A DNA stretch of 64,000 bases, from assembly GCA_016722505.1 (NCBI GenBank), contig JADKJH010000004.1, positions 1 through 64,000 on the forward strand. Direction: 5' to 3'. A program made the position numbers and the translations under genes. Each line of letters starts with the position of its first letter. Within the stretch, counting starts at the first letter, position 1. Source of the stretch: Holophagaceae bacterium (GTDB lineage: Bacteria; Acidobacteriota; Holophagae; Holophagales; Holophagaceae). The notes beneath the pieces are model-generated. The model had not been told where the DNA came from, searched no databases, and saw only the letters and a list, made by a program, of their open reading frames with translations. Below, in pieces: positions 23,165-31,915 of the stretch.

Positions 23165-24157
23165 ATGTTCGCACTCGTCACCGGGGGGCAGGGGTTCATC
23201 GGTTCACACCTCTGCGAGAGGCTGATCCAGGAAGGGCATCGTGTCCGGGTGCTTGCGCGCGAGTCGAGCGATCTCACTTACCTGCAAGGGCTCCCGGTGG
23301 AAGTGGTGCAGGGCGATTTGGTTGGTCCTCGGGATCTTGGTCCTGGGGATCTAAGCCATGCTGTCGCCGGGGTGGATTGCGTCTTCCATCTGGCAGGCGC
23401 GCTGAAGGGATTCCGGGAAGCAGATCTTATGCGCGTGAACCGCGATGGCACCCGTCGTCTCGCTGATGCTTGCCTCGCCCACACGCCCAAGCTCTCCCGA
23501 TTTGTGCTGGTTTCCAGCCTGGCGGCCGCTGGGCCAAGCCCCGGTGGCAGCGCTCCCGCTTTTGAAGATGCGCAACCCGCACCTTTGACCTGGTACGGGA
23601 AAAGCAAACTCGAGGCCGAAGGTGTGGTTCAAAAATCAGGGCTTCCCTTCACGATTCTTCGCCCGCCCATCGTCTTTGGACCACGGGACCGGGATGTCTT
23701 CAGCTATTTCAAGATCGCCAAAGCGGGTGTGCTGCCGATTCCAGGGTGGAAGAATCGTTGTTATTCGCTGGTGTTCGCGCCGGACCTTGCGACGGGAATC
23801 CTCCAGGCGGCGGCAGAACCAAAGGCCGCTTCCGGACTGTTCAATCTGACCGGCGCTGAGGTGGTGACCTGGTCTGAATTGGGTCAGAAAATTTCCGCGG
23901 CGCTGGGGGTTCGAGGCCATGTTCTGCGGCTTCCAGAATTCGCCATCCAAGCTTCCGGGCGCATCGCGGATCTCGCCGCGCGTGTGCGCGGACGGCCTCA
24001 GATTTTCAGTTCCCAGAAAGTGATCGAGATGCTCGCGCCGGCCTGGGTGGCGAGTTCCGGGAAAGCCCAGACGATCATGGGCTGGAGCGCCAAGACACCC
24101 CTCGAAGAAGCCCTTTCGCTCACCGTGCGCTGGTACCGCGATCATGGCTGGCTCTAA
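23165..24157 (+). CDS. NAD(P)-dependent extended SDR, CerR-like ceramide reductase
   Basis: 330 residues. Rossmann motif GGQGFIGSHL (residues 7-16), DLVG near residue 50 and catalytic WYGKSK (Y-x3-K) near residue 143. The family also includes sugar epimerases, but the place between bCerS-like and PAP2 genes fits CerR, which reduces the 3-keto group of the sphingoid base or ceramide. It is separated from the acyltransferase by 3 bases and overlaps the next gene by 14 bases, consistent with one mRNA. The role assignment is by context; no substrate-defining residue is known to me. Confidence 0.75.
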   Translation: MFALVTGGQGFIGSHLCERLIQEGHRVRVLARESSDLTYLQGLPVEVVQGDLVGPRDLGPGDLSHAVAGVDCVFHLAGALKGFREADLMRVNRDGTRRLADACLAHTPKLSRFVLVSSLAAAGPSPGGSAPAFEDAQPAPLTWYGKSKLEAEGVVQKSGLPFTILRPPIVFGPRDRDVFSYFKIAKAGVLPIPGWKNRCYSLVFAPDLATGILQAAAEPKAASGLFNLTGAEVVTWSELGQKISAALGVRGHVLRLPEFAIQASGRIADLAARVRGRPQIFSSQKVIEMLAPAWVASSGKAQTIMGWSAKTPLEEALSLTVRWYRDHGWL

Positions 24158-25081
24158 CCTTCGGACTAGGCCCTTCGGCCTTAAGGAGCCTTTGGGCGCG
24201 TGGCGTCCCCTGGATCTGGCGCTGGTTGCCTATGCGGTCCTCGCGTCGGTGCTGCTGGTCATGGGCATTGCCCGCGGCGCTGTGGGGTGCAGCCAGCAAC
24301 TGTTGGCCAACGCAGTCATTCTGGTGGTGGCTCTAGTAGCTATGCGCTGGAGCCGGGACACCACGGCTTGGGTCCCGACCCTTCTCCGGTTCTGCTACGT
24401 ACCGCGTTGCTATCTGGTCTTCTACCGGCAGATCGAGATCATCTGGCCCATTCTCCGGGCGGCTCCGTTGGATGCAGGTCTGGCTCGCCTGGAAGGGCGG
24501 TTGTTGCATTTCCAGCCCTCGCTGGCGTTCCGCGCCGCATTCCCCTTTCCCTGGCTTTCGGAGATCTTCTGTTTCGCGTACTTTGCCTATTATTTTTTAC
24601 TCCGGTGGTGTTCCTTACGGTGCTCTTCCGGCGCGGCTACCTTGCTGCCGAGCGGATCGTCCTGAGCACTTCGCTGTGCTTCTTCTGCTGCTACGGGATC
24701 TTTTGGCTCTTTCCAACTGTCGGGCCCCATTACTTTTTCCCGCCGCATCTTGGGCCACAGCTCTACGACGGCTATGTCTTCAACCACCTGTTGTACTTTT
24801 TGACATCGGGCGGTGAGATCCGGGCCGGTGCCTTTCCTTCTTCGCACATTGCAGTGGCCTTGTTGTTGACGCTGTTGACCCGGCGGGAGGCTCCAGGCCT
24901 TTTCCTTCCCCTAGCCCTGATAACAGCGCTGATGCTTCCTGCGGTGGTTTACCTCCGGGCGCATTACCTGCTGGATGTGCCCGCGGGAATCCTGGTGGGA
25001 CTAGCCGCCTTTGTAATCCAAAAAAAGTTCACCACAGAGGCACAGAGGAAATCTGGAATTATCGATTTGGATGCAGACTGA
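24144..25081 (+). pseudogene. PAP2-family phosphotransferase (Aur1/IPC-synthase-like), frame broken at a T-run
   Basis: Integral membrane protein of the PAP2 superfamily. The first half (frame at 24144) runs through AYYF; the second half is in another frame (PVVFLTVLFRRGYLAAERI) with the signature sites LFPTVGPHYFFPP, GAFPSSHIAVALLL and YLRAHYLLDVPAGI (the catalytic S-x-H and H-x3-D sites). The join is at 24593-24598: six T where seven restore AYYFFTPVVF. With one T added the gene is 939 bases, 312 residues. Aur1-type enzymes move a phospho-head group onto ceramide, which fits the operon. The last 20 codons come from an intergenic repeat. Alternative: an undecaprenyl-PP or lipid phosphatase. 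Confidence 0.72.
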
Positions 25082-25115
25082 AAACAACCTCTTAATTCTC
25101 GGTGCCTCTGGGGTG
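25030..25115. repeat. Imperfect inverted repeat of the CACCACAGAGG type
   Basis: CACCACAGAGGCACAGAG at 25030-25047 pairs with CTCGGTGCCTCTGGGGTG at 25098-25115 (16 of 18). It holds the 3' end of the PAP2 frame and precedes a convergent gene, so it may act as a weak bidirectional terminator. Similar in style, not in sequence, to the repeats at 4604, 6962 and 31814. Confidence 0.55.
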
Positions 25116-25141
25116 ATTCCTTTTTGGCTGAAATCAACAAT

Positions 25142-25711
25142 CTATTCGTCCTGCCTGGGCGCGATGAGGCTCCGCTGCACGCGCTCCAGATTGCCCTGCA
25201 ACTGCACCAGGTTCCAGGCGATCCACATGGCATAACCGAGCCAGACCCACAGCAGGCGGGGATCGCAGGGCGTGCGCTTGAGCACTTCGGTGCCGATGTC
25301 GAGCCGTAATCCTTGGAGGAACCAGACCACGCCGCCGAAGACGATGAGCAGATGCCCCCACCGGATCCAGTAGGGACGCAGGCCCTCCTTCGCCTTCCAA
25401 CGCAGCAGCAGCCACCGTAGAAAAAGCTCGGATTTGGTTTCGGTGAAATGCAGGGCGATGAGCTGATCCACCAGGGGCGCGTAGCGATGGACTTTTAGTT
25501 CGGCAATCTCATCTTCACCATTCACCTTTCGCAGGAAGGCGGAGCGGATCTTGCCCACGCATTCCTCCCATGGGGCTTCCTCGCGGCGAACGGCGAGATG
25601 CAGGCGCACCAACCCGACCCACAACAAAGCCTGGGCTAGCAGCACAAGCCAGAGCGCCATGCCCTGCCAGCCGCTGTTTCGCACCACATCCAGGAAACGG
25701 GAGAGATCCAT
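25142..25711 (-). CDS. Small integral membrane protein of unknown function
   Basis: 189 residues from the Met at 25711. Two hydrophobic segments are visible: about residues 13-35 (WQGMALWLVLLAQALLWVGL) and about 118-140 (WGHLLIVFGGVVWFLQGL), with a third near the C-terminus (LWVWLGYAMWIAWNLVQL). Between the first two is a charged loop (VNGEDEIAELKVHRYAPLVDQ). The layout resembles MotA/TolQ/ExbB-like proteins (loop between TM1 and TM2/3), but I see no defining motif and no biopolymer partner gene. Divergent from the 25772 gene with about 60 bases between starts. Confidence 0.55.
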   Translation of the reverse strand: MDLSRFLDVVRNSGWQGMALWLVLLAQALLWVGLVRLHLAVRREEAPWEECVGKIRSAFLRKVNGEDEIAELKVHRYAPLVDQLIALHFTETKSELFLRWLLLRWKAKEGLRPYWIRWGHLLIVFGGVVWFLQGLRLDIGTEVLKRTPCDPRLLWVWLGYAMWIAWNLVQLQGNLERVQRSLIAPRQDE

Positions 25712-25771
25712 GGAAAGAGTTTGACCGGAATCGAAGTCAATTACTGCCCATTCCGGCATCATGGATTCACT

Positions 25772-28027
25772 ATGTATTTCCGTCGCGGTTCGATCGTCCT
25801 ATTGGTTTCTTCGGGGTTGCTGGCCCAGGCACCGGATGCCTGGGAAACACTGCTTTCACGCCAGCGCATTCGCCCGAATCGCCAGGGGGCCTATCAGTTC
25901 ATTTCCCGTGGCCAGGATTTTGAAGGGGTCTGGAGTAATGATCTGGCGCTGACCAGGCTGCGCGCCTCGGGAGAACTGAGTTTCCTTCAACTGGATGAAG
26001 CCCAGTCCAAAGCCCTTTGGTCCCGGCAACGCTGGGCCAGCATAGAGAGCCATTGGGCCATCCTGGGACCAACTTTTGAGATCGTGGCATCCGGCACTTC
26101 GCAACCCACTGCGGAATCCTTGCTTCAAACCCTGCGGGATGTTGGCTGGAAGCCCCAGTCAGAGCGGCGCGCTGCATTCCTGCGGGAGCATCCAGACAAT
26201 GGAGACGCTTGGCAGGATCTGTTCACGGAATCCCTGAACGTCGCCATGAGATCCGGGGACGAGGAGGTGGTTTCTCCCGATAAGGAAGGCGAAACCAAGG
26301 CCCTCGATGCGGAAAAGGATCAGGCCCGCTTTGGCGATGTGGACCGTGCTCTGCGGGGTCTGCTGGAGGTTGAACGCTGGGAGCATTATTTCGAGTTCCA
26401 GGTGGATCTGAATGAGGGCGTCAAGGGTTTCGCGCAATCCTCGCTCCTGCAGCCGATGACCGTGAAGATGCGCCGCGGGGTTGAAGATGCGTTGAAAGTC
26501 CATCCAGGTGATGAACGGCTTTGGAGCGCCTGGAGCGAATTGGCTGGTCCCGGTGATTCCCCGGAGGCGTTGCTGGCTTCTCTGGACCCGGCACCTCGCC
26601 AGCCCTGGCCCCCTCTGGATGCCGCGGAGCCCTTGATGCTGGCCTATCGGCGAAACAAGGATTGGGTAGGGTTGGCGCGCGTCGCCGAAGCAGCCATGAC
26701 CCAAGCGCTTCACCCACTCGTTATCCAGGCCAGCGCCGGAGATTCTGACAGAGCTCTTATTGGGCACCGGGCCACGGTCGTTGCGGCCTGGGGCCCCAGC
26801 CGAGTGGAAGCCTTGCTTCACCTGGGCCGCGTTCAGGAGGCCTTGAGCGTGTTGGAGGAATGCCGAGCCGTGAGTGGCCGTGTGTGGCGACGGGTGCAGC
26901 AGGTCTTTGGGAAAATCAACCTGGGCGGGGAATTGGCAAAGACGCTTCGCGAAAGTGATCAACGCGCGCTCATGGATTTGATCAAGCTGCCGGCAGCGAA
27001 GGATGCTCCACCTCCCGCAGCGCCGCTGCCACTGCGGTTGGCGGTCCAGGGGAAGCCCTACTGGAAAGAGGATTTCATCAAGCTTCAGCAAAGCCCCGCC
27101 TTCGATATCTGGAGCCCCGGCCGTGATCTCGTATGGGAATACCTTGGCGAACCCGAAGCCAGGCTTTTCAAGGATCGTGGTGAAGGCGGCGCGAATAGAT
27201 GGGTTCTGCTCCAGGGCCAGGAATTGCTTTCCAGCGGCGGCGACCTGCCAACACCTGAAACCTTGTCCGGCCTGCTGCGCGCTCAAGGTGATTTGCCTTA
27301 TCTCGCAGAACTCGATGCCTTCATCAGGGCGCATCCTGATCATATGGAAGCCCGTGAACAGCGGATTTCTGAAGTGGCCGCCCGTCCCCAAACGCCAGGT
27401 TTGGAGAAACGGCTGCTGGCGGATCTCACGCGGACCCGCGTTGCCGCCATCCTTCCCAAGGACTGGAAACCCGACAAGGAATTATGGGCAGAGGCCGCGC
27501 AAAAAATGCTTCCACAACTTGAGGCTGATGTCAGGCGGTGGCCCACGGCGAATCGTCCAATGCTCGTCTGGGTGACCTGGGCAAGCTTGCTGCCATCCCA
27601 TCCAAAACCGGGCTCTTTGTTGCGTAGTTTGGCCATATGGAAAAACATTCAAGCGGAACGGGATCCTGTGCGGACCGGCCCTCTTAACATTTTTACGACC
27701 GGCATGATTTCTGAATTTCTAGAGTCACACAAAGATTGGGAAGGCCTTTCGGATTGGTGCCAGGCGCTGTGGGAGCTGGGCTGGCGAGAGGCCCTGCCGC
27801 GTTACTTGAAACCCATGCCAGGCTTGAAGGAAGCACCTGTTCCGATGGCGCGTTGGTTCATGGATGTCCCCTTCCGCCGCATTCTTCAGCCCTGGGCCGT
27901 AGCTCTGCGCAACCTGGGGCGAGCTGAAGAATTACGGCAGCTGGCGCTGGAATTGGATCTGCTCCAGCCGGGCCTGGCTAAGCGATTGGATGCGCCCGCG
28001 CAAGAGGCCCGGCCAAGTCGGCGCTAG
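25772..28027 (+). CDS. Large exported protein of unknown function, helical repeat-like
   Basis: 751 residues. The N-terminus looks like a signal peptide (MYFRRGSIVLLVSSGLLAQ, then APD). The body is a run of charged helices with TPR-like spacing (FLREHPDNGDAWQDLF; DALKVHPGDERLWSAW; DAFIRAHPDHMEAREQRI), that is, repeated HPD or HPG helix pairs at the ends. No enzymatic motif is seen. Such proteins are common scaffolds in Acidobacteria; the role is unknown. ATG at 25772 is preferred over in-frame codons upstream because of the signal peptide. Confidence 0.6.
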   Translation: MYFRRGSIVLLVSSGLLAQAPDAWETLLSRQRIRPNRQGAYQFISRGQDFEGVWSNDLALTRLRASGELSFLQLDEAQSKALWSRQRWASIESHWAILGPTFEIVASGTSQPTAESLLQTLRDVGWKPQSERRAAFLREHPDNGDAWQDLFTESLNVAMRSGDEEVVSPDKEGETKALDAEKDQARFGDVDRALRGLLEVERWEHYFEFQVDLNEGVKGFAQSSLLQPMTVKMRRGVEDALKVHPGDERLWSAWSELAGPGDSPEALLASLDPAPRQPWPPLDAAEPLMLAYRRNKDWVGLARVAEAAMTQALHPLVIQASAGDSDRALIGHRATVVAAWGPSRVEALLHLGRVQEALSVLEECRAVSGRVWRRVQQVFGKINLGGELAKTLRESDQRALMDLIKLPAAKDAPPPAAPLPLRLAVQGKPYWKEDFIKLQQSPAFDIWSPGRDLVWEYLGEPEARLFKDRGEGGANRWVLLQGQELLSSGGDLPTPETLSGLLRAQGDLPYLAELDAFIRAHPDHMEAREQRISEVAARPQTPGLEKRLLADLTRTRVAAILPKDWKPDKELWAEAAQKMLPQLEADVRRWPTANRPMLVWVTWASLLPSHPKPGSLLRSLAIWKNIQAERDPVRTGPLNIFTTGMISEFLESHKDWEGLSDWCQALWELGWREALPRYLKPMPGLKEAPVPMARWFMDVPFRRILQPWAVALRNLGRAEELRQLALELDLLQPGLAKRLDAPAQEARPSRR

Positions 28028-28066
28028 GTCTCTCGGCCCTCTGCGTGGCCACGTTTTTATCGGGCC

Positions 28067-28735
28067 CTAGAGCCTTCCCCAAGCTACCTCGCCCAATTTG
28101 ATGAACGCCTCGGCATCCAGGTTTTTCTCCTCAGCTCGGGCCAGCAGGTGTTGCATCAATTCGGCGGTGGCTTCGGCATCGGGCAAGGCGCGATGGGCGC
28201 GGCGGTTGTGGATGTCTAGAAGAAGGCAAAGCTGGTGCAGCGCCCGGCTCTTGGCTTCGGGGATCAACGCTTTGGCGAGCAGCCGCGTGCAGATGAGCCG
28301 GTGGCGATGCCAGAGTCCATGAGGTAGCCAGGCTTTCAAGAAAGATCCATCGAAGGGCGCGTGATGCGCCACCCAGACGCGGCCTTCCAATTCGCCGGAA
28401 AGCCGCCAGGCCACGCGTTCCCAAGGCTCTGCCTCGATGAGCATAGCCGGGGTGATGCCTGTTAGCCGCTGGATGAAGGGAGGATAGTCGCCTTCGATGG
28501 CCGAGAGCATCTCGAAACCACCCTCGATGACCGGCCCACACATCTTCACAACGCCGACATCCGTGATTTCCGAGGCCGCATGAAAACGCTCCTTTTTGTC
28601 CCAGAACGCTTTGGGGCAGCCGCCCGTAGTCTCCAGGTCCAACACGGCGAAGCGCAGGGACCTCAAGGGTTGGGGCTCTTCGATGAGCATTGGTTGCTCT
28701 GGACGCTCTTCAGGAGCAGGCATGGCCAGGATCAC
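28067..28735 (-). CDS. DEDDh 3'-5' exonuclease (DnaQ/PolC-epsilon type)
   Basis: 222 residues. Exonuclease motif I is FAVLDLETTG near residue 31, motif II HHAPFDGSFL (Asp) near 124, and motif III HRALPDAEATAEL near 180 (His and Asp of the DEDDh set). No polymerase domain is attached. The family proofreads DNA synthesis or trims RNA. The first part of the chain (residues 1-27) is not conserved. Its start overlaps the stop of valS by 4 bases (28732-28735), so the two may be one transcript. Confidence 0.88.
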   Translation of the reverse strand: MILAMPAPEERPEQPMLIEEPQPLRSLRFAVLDLETTGGCPKAFWDKKERFHAASEITDVGVVKMCGPVIEGGFEMLSAIEGDYPPFIQRLTGITPAMLIEAEPWERVAWRLSGELEGRVWVAHHAPFDGSFLKAWLPHGLWHRHRLICTRLLAKALIPEAKSRALHQLCLLLDIHNRRAHRALPDAEATAELMQHLLARAEEKNLDAEAFIKLGEVAWGRL

Positions 28736-29157
28736 CCACTGATGAGCGTTTTCAAGCCATCCCGGAACAACACATCCACCTTCTTGGCAATGCGTTTCTG
28801 GACTTTACCTAAGCCAAAACTTGGGTGGTCCATCCAATCACCTTCGTCCCAGCGTGACTGGATGCTGTAGGGCTTGGCGATGCTGCCCGCCTGCTCCTGG
28901 GTCATGAGTTCCTGGAAGCGTGAAGAGGAAGTGGAGGCCCGGGGTTTCAGTCCGATGCTCGCAGAACCGCGCGACACGCGAGTCACCACCTCCACCTTGG
29001 CGCGGGCAGGCCTGAACTTGTGTACGGATTTGCAATTAGCGCAGATCAGGTTGTCAGGAACGCCATTGGTGAGAGAGAGCACCTGGTGCTGGGTCTCCCC
29101 CTTGCAACGCCCACAAGGTGCGTCAATGTCCATGCCGGCATAGTAGGTTTTCATCAT
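28732..29157 (-). other. Zinc-ribbon / KOW-like protein fused to or following ValRS
   Basis: A 141-residue unit beginning at two Met codons (29157/29154). It carries a CGRC-x19-CANC zinc ribbon (DAPCGRCKGE, LICANCKSVH) followed by a basic linker and a C-terminal motif (DWMDHPSFGLGKVQKRI, LFRDGLKTLI) like the small beta domains of myxobacterial zinc-ribbon proteins of unknown function. Elsewhere such proteins stand alone. The GGAAG immediately upstream is a plausible ribosome site, so this may really be an independent gene downstream of valS. Confidence 0.65.
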
Positions 29158-31782
29158 GCTTCCAAGGTAACCCAGCAACGATATAACCTGCTTCAGCCGG
29201 TCTTCTTTTTCGACTGCCTGGCCGCGCAGCTTGGCCACGGCGGCTTCAGGAGCCTTGGTGACGAAGCTCTCGTCGGCCAGGCGGGCGCGCAATGGCTCCA
29301 ATTCTTTCAGGAGCTTGGCGCGCTCTAGTTCAAGCTTGGCCTTTTCGGCCACGGGATCCTTCAGACCCGCGAGTTCTAGCGCGATGGTGCCGCCGCTCAC
29401 CACGCCCACGGCGCGGGTGGGTGTGGCCAGATCACCAGTGGTGAATTCGAGGCTTTCCAGCCGGGCGATGGTCTTGAGCGCATCGCTGAAAGGTTGAAGC
29501 TCCATGGCGGTGCAGAAGGCCGGCACCCGCTTGGCCGGATCAACGCTGTTCTCTGCCTTCAAGCGCAGGAATGCGCTGAGGATGTCTTGGAATCGGGGAA
29601 TCAAGCCTGCATTTCCCCCTTGCCTGGCGAGTACGGGATGATCCAGCGGCCAACTGCGCTCCGCCAAGAGCCTGGATTCGCCAGAGAGCAGGCGGTCCGC
29701 CAGGACAGCTTCGTGAATTTCTTCGGTGACGAAGGGCACCATGGGATGGAGCGCCCGCAGCAAGATGTCCAGGAAGTGCAGGATGGCGGCCTTCTGGCCT
29801 GCGGTGCCGTTCATCAGATTGACTTTGGCCAGCTCGATGTAGGTGGCGCAGAAATCATCCCACACCAGGTGGTAGAGCAAGTCTGCGGCTTCGTGGAAGC
29901 GGAAAGATTCCAGGGCCTCGGTGGTCTGTTTCAAGCAGTCCCGCAGGCGACCGAGCATCCAGAATTCCGCTTCGCCCAATTCCGGTTCCACTGCAAGCGT
30001 CACATCATCCGTCAGGTTCATCTGAACGAAGCGGGCGGCGTTCCAGAGCTTATTGCAGAAATTACGGCTGGATTCCAGGCGGTTGCGAGACAGGGCAATA
30101 TCGGTACCCGGCGCAGACATGGAAATGAGCGTGAAGCGCAGGGCGTCCGTGCCGAACTCGTCCATGACTTCCAAAGGATCAATGACGTTCCCCTTGGATT
30201 TCGACATTTTCGCGCCGGATTCATCGCGCACCAGGCTATTGAAGTAGACCTTTTTAAAGGGAACCTGATCCGTCCAGGTGAGGCCGCTCATGACCATGCG
30301 CGCCACCCAGAAAAAAATGATGTCGTAGCTGGTGCACATCAGGTCGTTGGGATAGTAGCGCATGAGATCTTCGGTTTCATCGGGCCAGCCCAGGATGCTG
30401 AAAGGCCAAAGCGCTGACGAAAACCAGGTGTCGAGCGTGTCGGGATCCTGTTCGAGATTTGTGGAATGACAGTTGGAGCATGAAGCGGGCGCTTCCAGTT
30501 CCACGTGCAGATGGCCGCAATCAGTGCAGGTCCACGCGGGGATGCGATGGCCCCACACGAGCTGGCGCGAAATGCACCAGTCCGTGATATTGCTGAGCCA
30601 GTGTTCCCAGACCGCCACGTGATGTTCGGGCGTGAAGGTGATCTTGCCCTCGCGGACCACCTGCAACGCTTGTTGCGCGGCATCCTTCACATTCATGAAC
30701 CACTGCTCGGATACAAGCGGCTCCAGCACGGCGCCCGTGCGGTCGGACACGGTCACCTGGGAGATGTGGCTTTGGATCTTGGCGAGAAGGCCCAGGACTT
30801 CGAGTTCCGCCACCACTTTCTTGCGGCATTCGAAACGATCCAGCCCCGCGTAGGCTGCCCCTGCTTCCGGGGTCATCTTGGCGTCGAAGCCGATGACCGT
30901 GATGCTGGCCAGCTGCAATCGCAGGCCGGCGGCGTGATCGTTGGGATCGTGGGCGGGTGTGAGTTTCACGCATCCGGTGCCGAAGTCCCGGTCCACGAAA
31001 TCGTCCGCGACCACGGGAATCTCGCGGGTCGTGAGGGGCAGCTTGAGCATCTTTCCTACTAGATACGCATATCGCTCATCCGCTGGATGCACCGCCACTG
31101 CGGTGTCCCCAAGCATTGTCTCGGGCCGCGTGGTGGCCACGGTCAGGTGGCCGCTGCCATCGGCGAAGGGGTAGTTGATGTACCAGAGATGGCCATTCCG
31201 CTCGACATGTTTCACTTCGAGATCGCTCAGGGCCGTGCGCGATACAGGATCCCACTGGATCATGCGGGGACCGCGGTAGATGCGTCCCTGGCCGTAGGCC
31301 TCCACGAACACTTTTCGGACGGCGCGGTTCAGGTCCGGGTCCATGGTGAAGCGCTTGCGCGTCCAGTCCACGCTGACACCCAGGCGCCGTAACTGGTTTT
31401 CGATGTCGAGCTGGTTCTGTTCCTTCCAGGCCCAGATCCGCTCCAGGAATTTTTCGCGGCCCAAGGCGTGGCGATCGGTGCCCTCGGCCTTGAGTTGGCG
31501 TTCCACGATGATCTGCGTGGCGATGCCCGCGTGGTCCACGCCGGGAATCCAGGCCACATCGAAGCCTTGGGCCCGTTTCAGGCGCGCCATCACATCCGGC
31601 AGGGAGTAGGCCAACGCGTGGCCCATGTGCAAATTGCCGGTGATGTTCGGCGGCGGAAGGGACATGGAGAAAGGGACCTTGCCGCGGGCGGGCTTGGCGG
31701 TGAAGACGCCTGCAGCTTCCCACGTCGCATACCAGCGCTGCTGGGCGGTCTTGAAATCGAAAGCCTTGTCCATTTCACGCAT
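28732..31782 (-). CDS. valS: Valyl-tRNA synthetase read through into a zinc-ribbon protein
   Basis: 1016 residues as read. Residues 1-875 are ValRS: HIGH-type motif PPPNITGNLHMGHAL, editing domain (ATTRPETMLGDTAVAV), KMSKS site GAKMSKSKGNVIDP, and the C-terminal coiled coil (FVTKAPEAAVAKLRGQAVEK). A normal ValRS would stop here. Instead the same frame runs on through GYLGS into the zinc-ribbon protein described at 28732-29157. A TAC codon at about 29172, five codons before the Met pair, becomes a stop with one base change, and GGAAG precedes the Met pair. A true fusion is possible but unusual. Start: 31782, or Met 31773. Confidence 0.85.
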   Translation of the reverse strand: MREMDKAFDFKTAQQRWYATWEAAGVFTAKPARGKVPFSMSLPPPNITGNLHMGHALAYSLPDVMARLKRAQGFDVAWIPGVDHAGIATQIIVERQLKAEGTDRHALGREKFLERIWAWKEQNQLDIENQLRRLGVSVDWTRKRFTMDPDLNRAVRKVFVEAYGQGRIYRGPRMIQWDPVSRTALSDLEVKHVERNGHLWYINYPFADGSGHLTVATTRPETMLGDTAVAVHPADERYAYLVGKMLKLPLTTREIPVVADDFVDRDFGTGCVKLTPAHDPNDHAAGLRLQLASITVIGFDAKMTPEAGAAYAGLDRFECRKKVVAELEVLGLLAKIQSHISQVTVSDRTGAVLEPLVSEQWFMNVKDAAQQALQVVREGKITFTPEHHVAVWEHWLSNITDWCISRQLVWGHRIPAWTCTDCGHLHVELEAPASCSNCHSTNLEQDPDTLDTWFSSALWPFSILGWPDETEDLMRYYPNDLMCTSYDIIFFWVARMVMSGLTWTDQVPFKKVYFNSLVRDESGAKMSKSKGNVIDPLEVMDEFGTDALRFTLISMSAPGTDIALSRNRLESSRNFCNKLWNAARFVQMNLTDDVTLAVEPELGEAEFWMLGRLRDCLKQTTEALESFRFHEAADLLYHLVWDDFCATYIELAKVNLMNGTAGQKAAILHFLDILLRALHPMVPFVTEEIHEAVLADRLLSGESRLLAERSWPLDHPVLARQGGNAGLIPRFQDILSAFLRLKAENSVDPAKRVPAFCTAMELQPFSDALKTIARLESLEFTTGDLATPTRAVGVVSGGTIALELAGLKDPVAEKAKLELERAKLLKELEPLRARLADESFVTKAPEAAVAKLRGQAVEKEDRLKQVISLLGYLGSMMKTYYAGMDIDAPCGRCKGETQHQVLSLTNGVPDNLICANCKSVHKFRPARAKVEVVTRVSRGSASIGLKPRASTSSSRFQELMTQEQAGSIAKPYSIQSRWDEGDWMDHPSFGLGKVQKRIAKKVDVLFRDGLKTLISG

Positions 31783-31813
31783 CTTGTGTTCCTACCAATC
31801 AAAACTGAAAAGG

Positions 31814-31910
31814 CGACTACGCGGAGGGCAGCGGAGGAAAGGAGGGAAGTGGAGGAAGAAATTGGTTTTTCTCAGCTTCCCTCCGCTGCTCCGCTTCCCT
31901 CCGCGTGGTG
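31814..31910. repeat. Long imperfect inverted repeat between bioB and valS
   Basis: Arms at 31814-31849 (CTACGCGGAGGGCAGCGGAG core) and 31876-31910 (CTCCGCTTCCCTCCGCGTGG core) pair over about 33 bases with a few mismatches, with an AT-rich loop. On the plus strand ATTTTTT follows the right arm. It sits in the 133-bp gap between two co-directional genes and could attenuate or separate their transcripts. It belongs to the purine-rich (C)GCGGAGG-type intergenic repeats seen in several phyla. Confidence 0.6.
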
Positions 31911-31915
31911 ATTTT

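Noticed and set aside
26159..27391. A 410-codon minus-strand frame inside the 25772-28027 gene
   Set aside because: No motif; a high-GC shadow. The plus frame has a signal peptide and repeat pattern.
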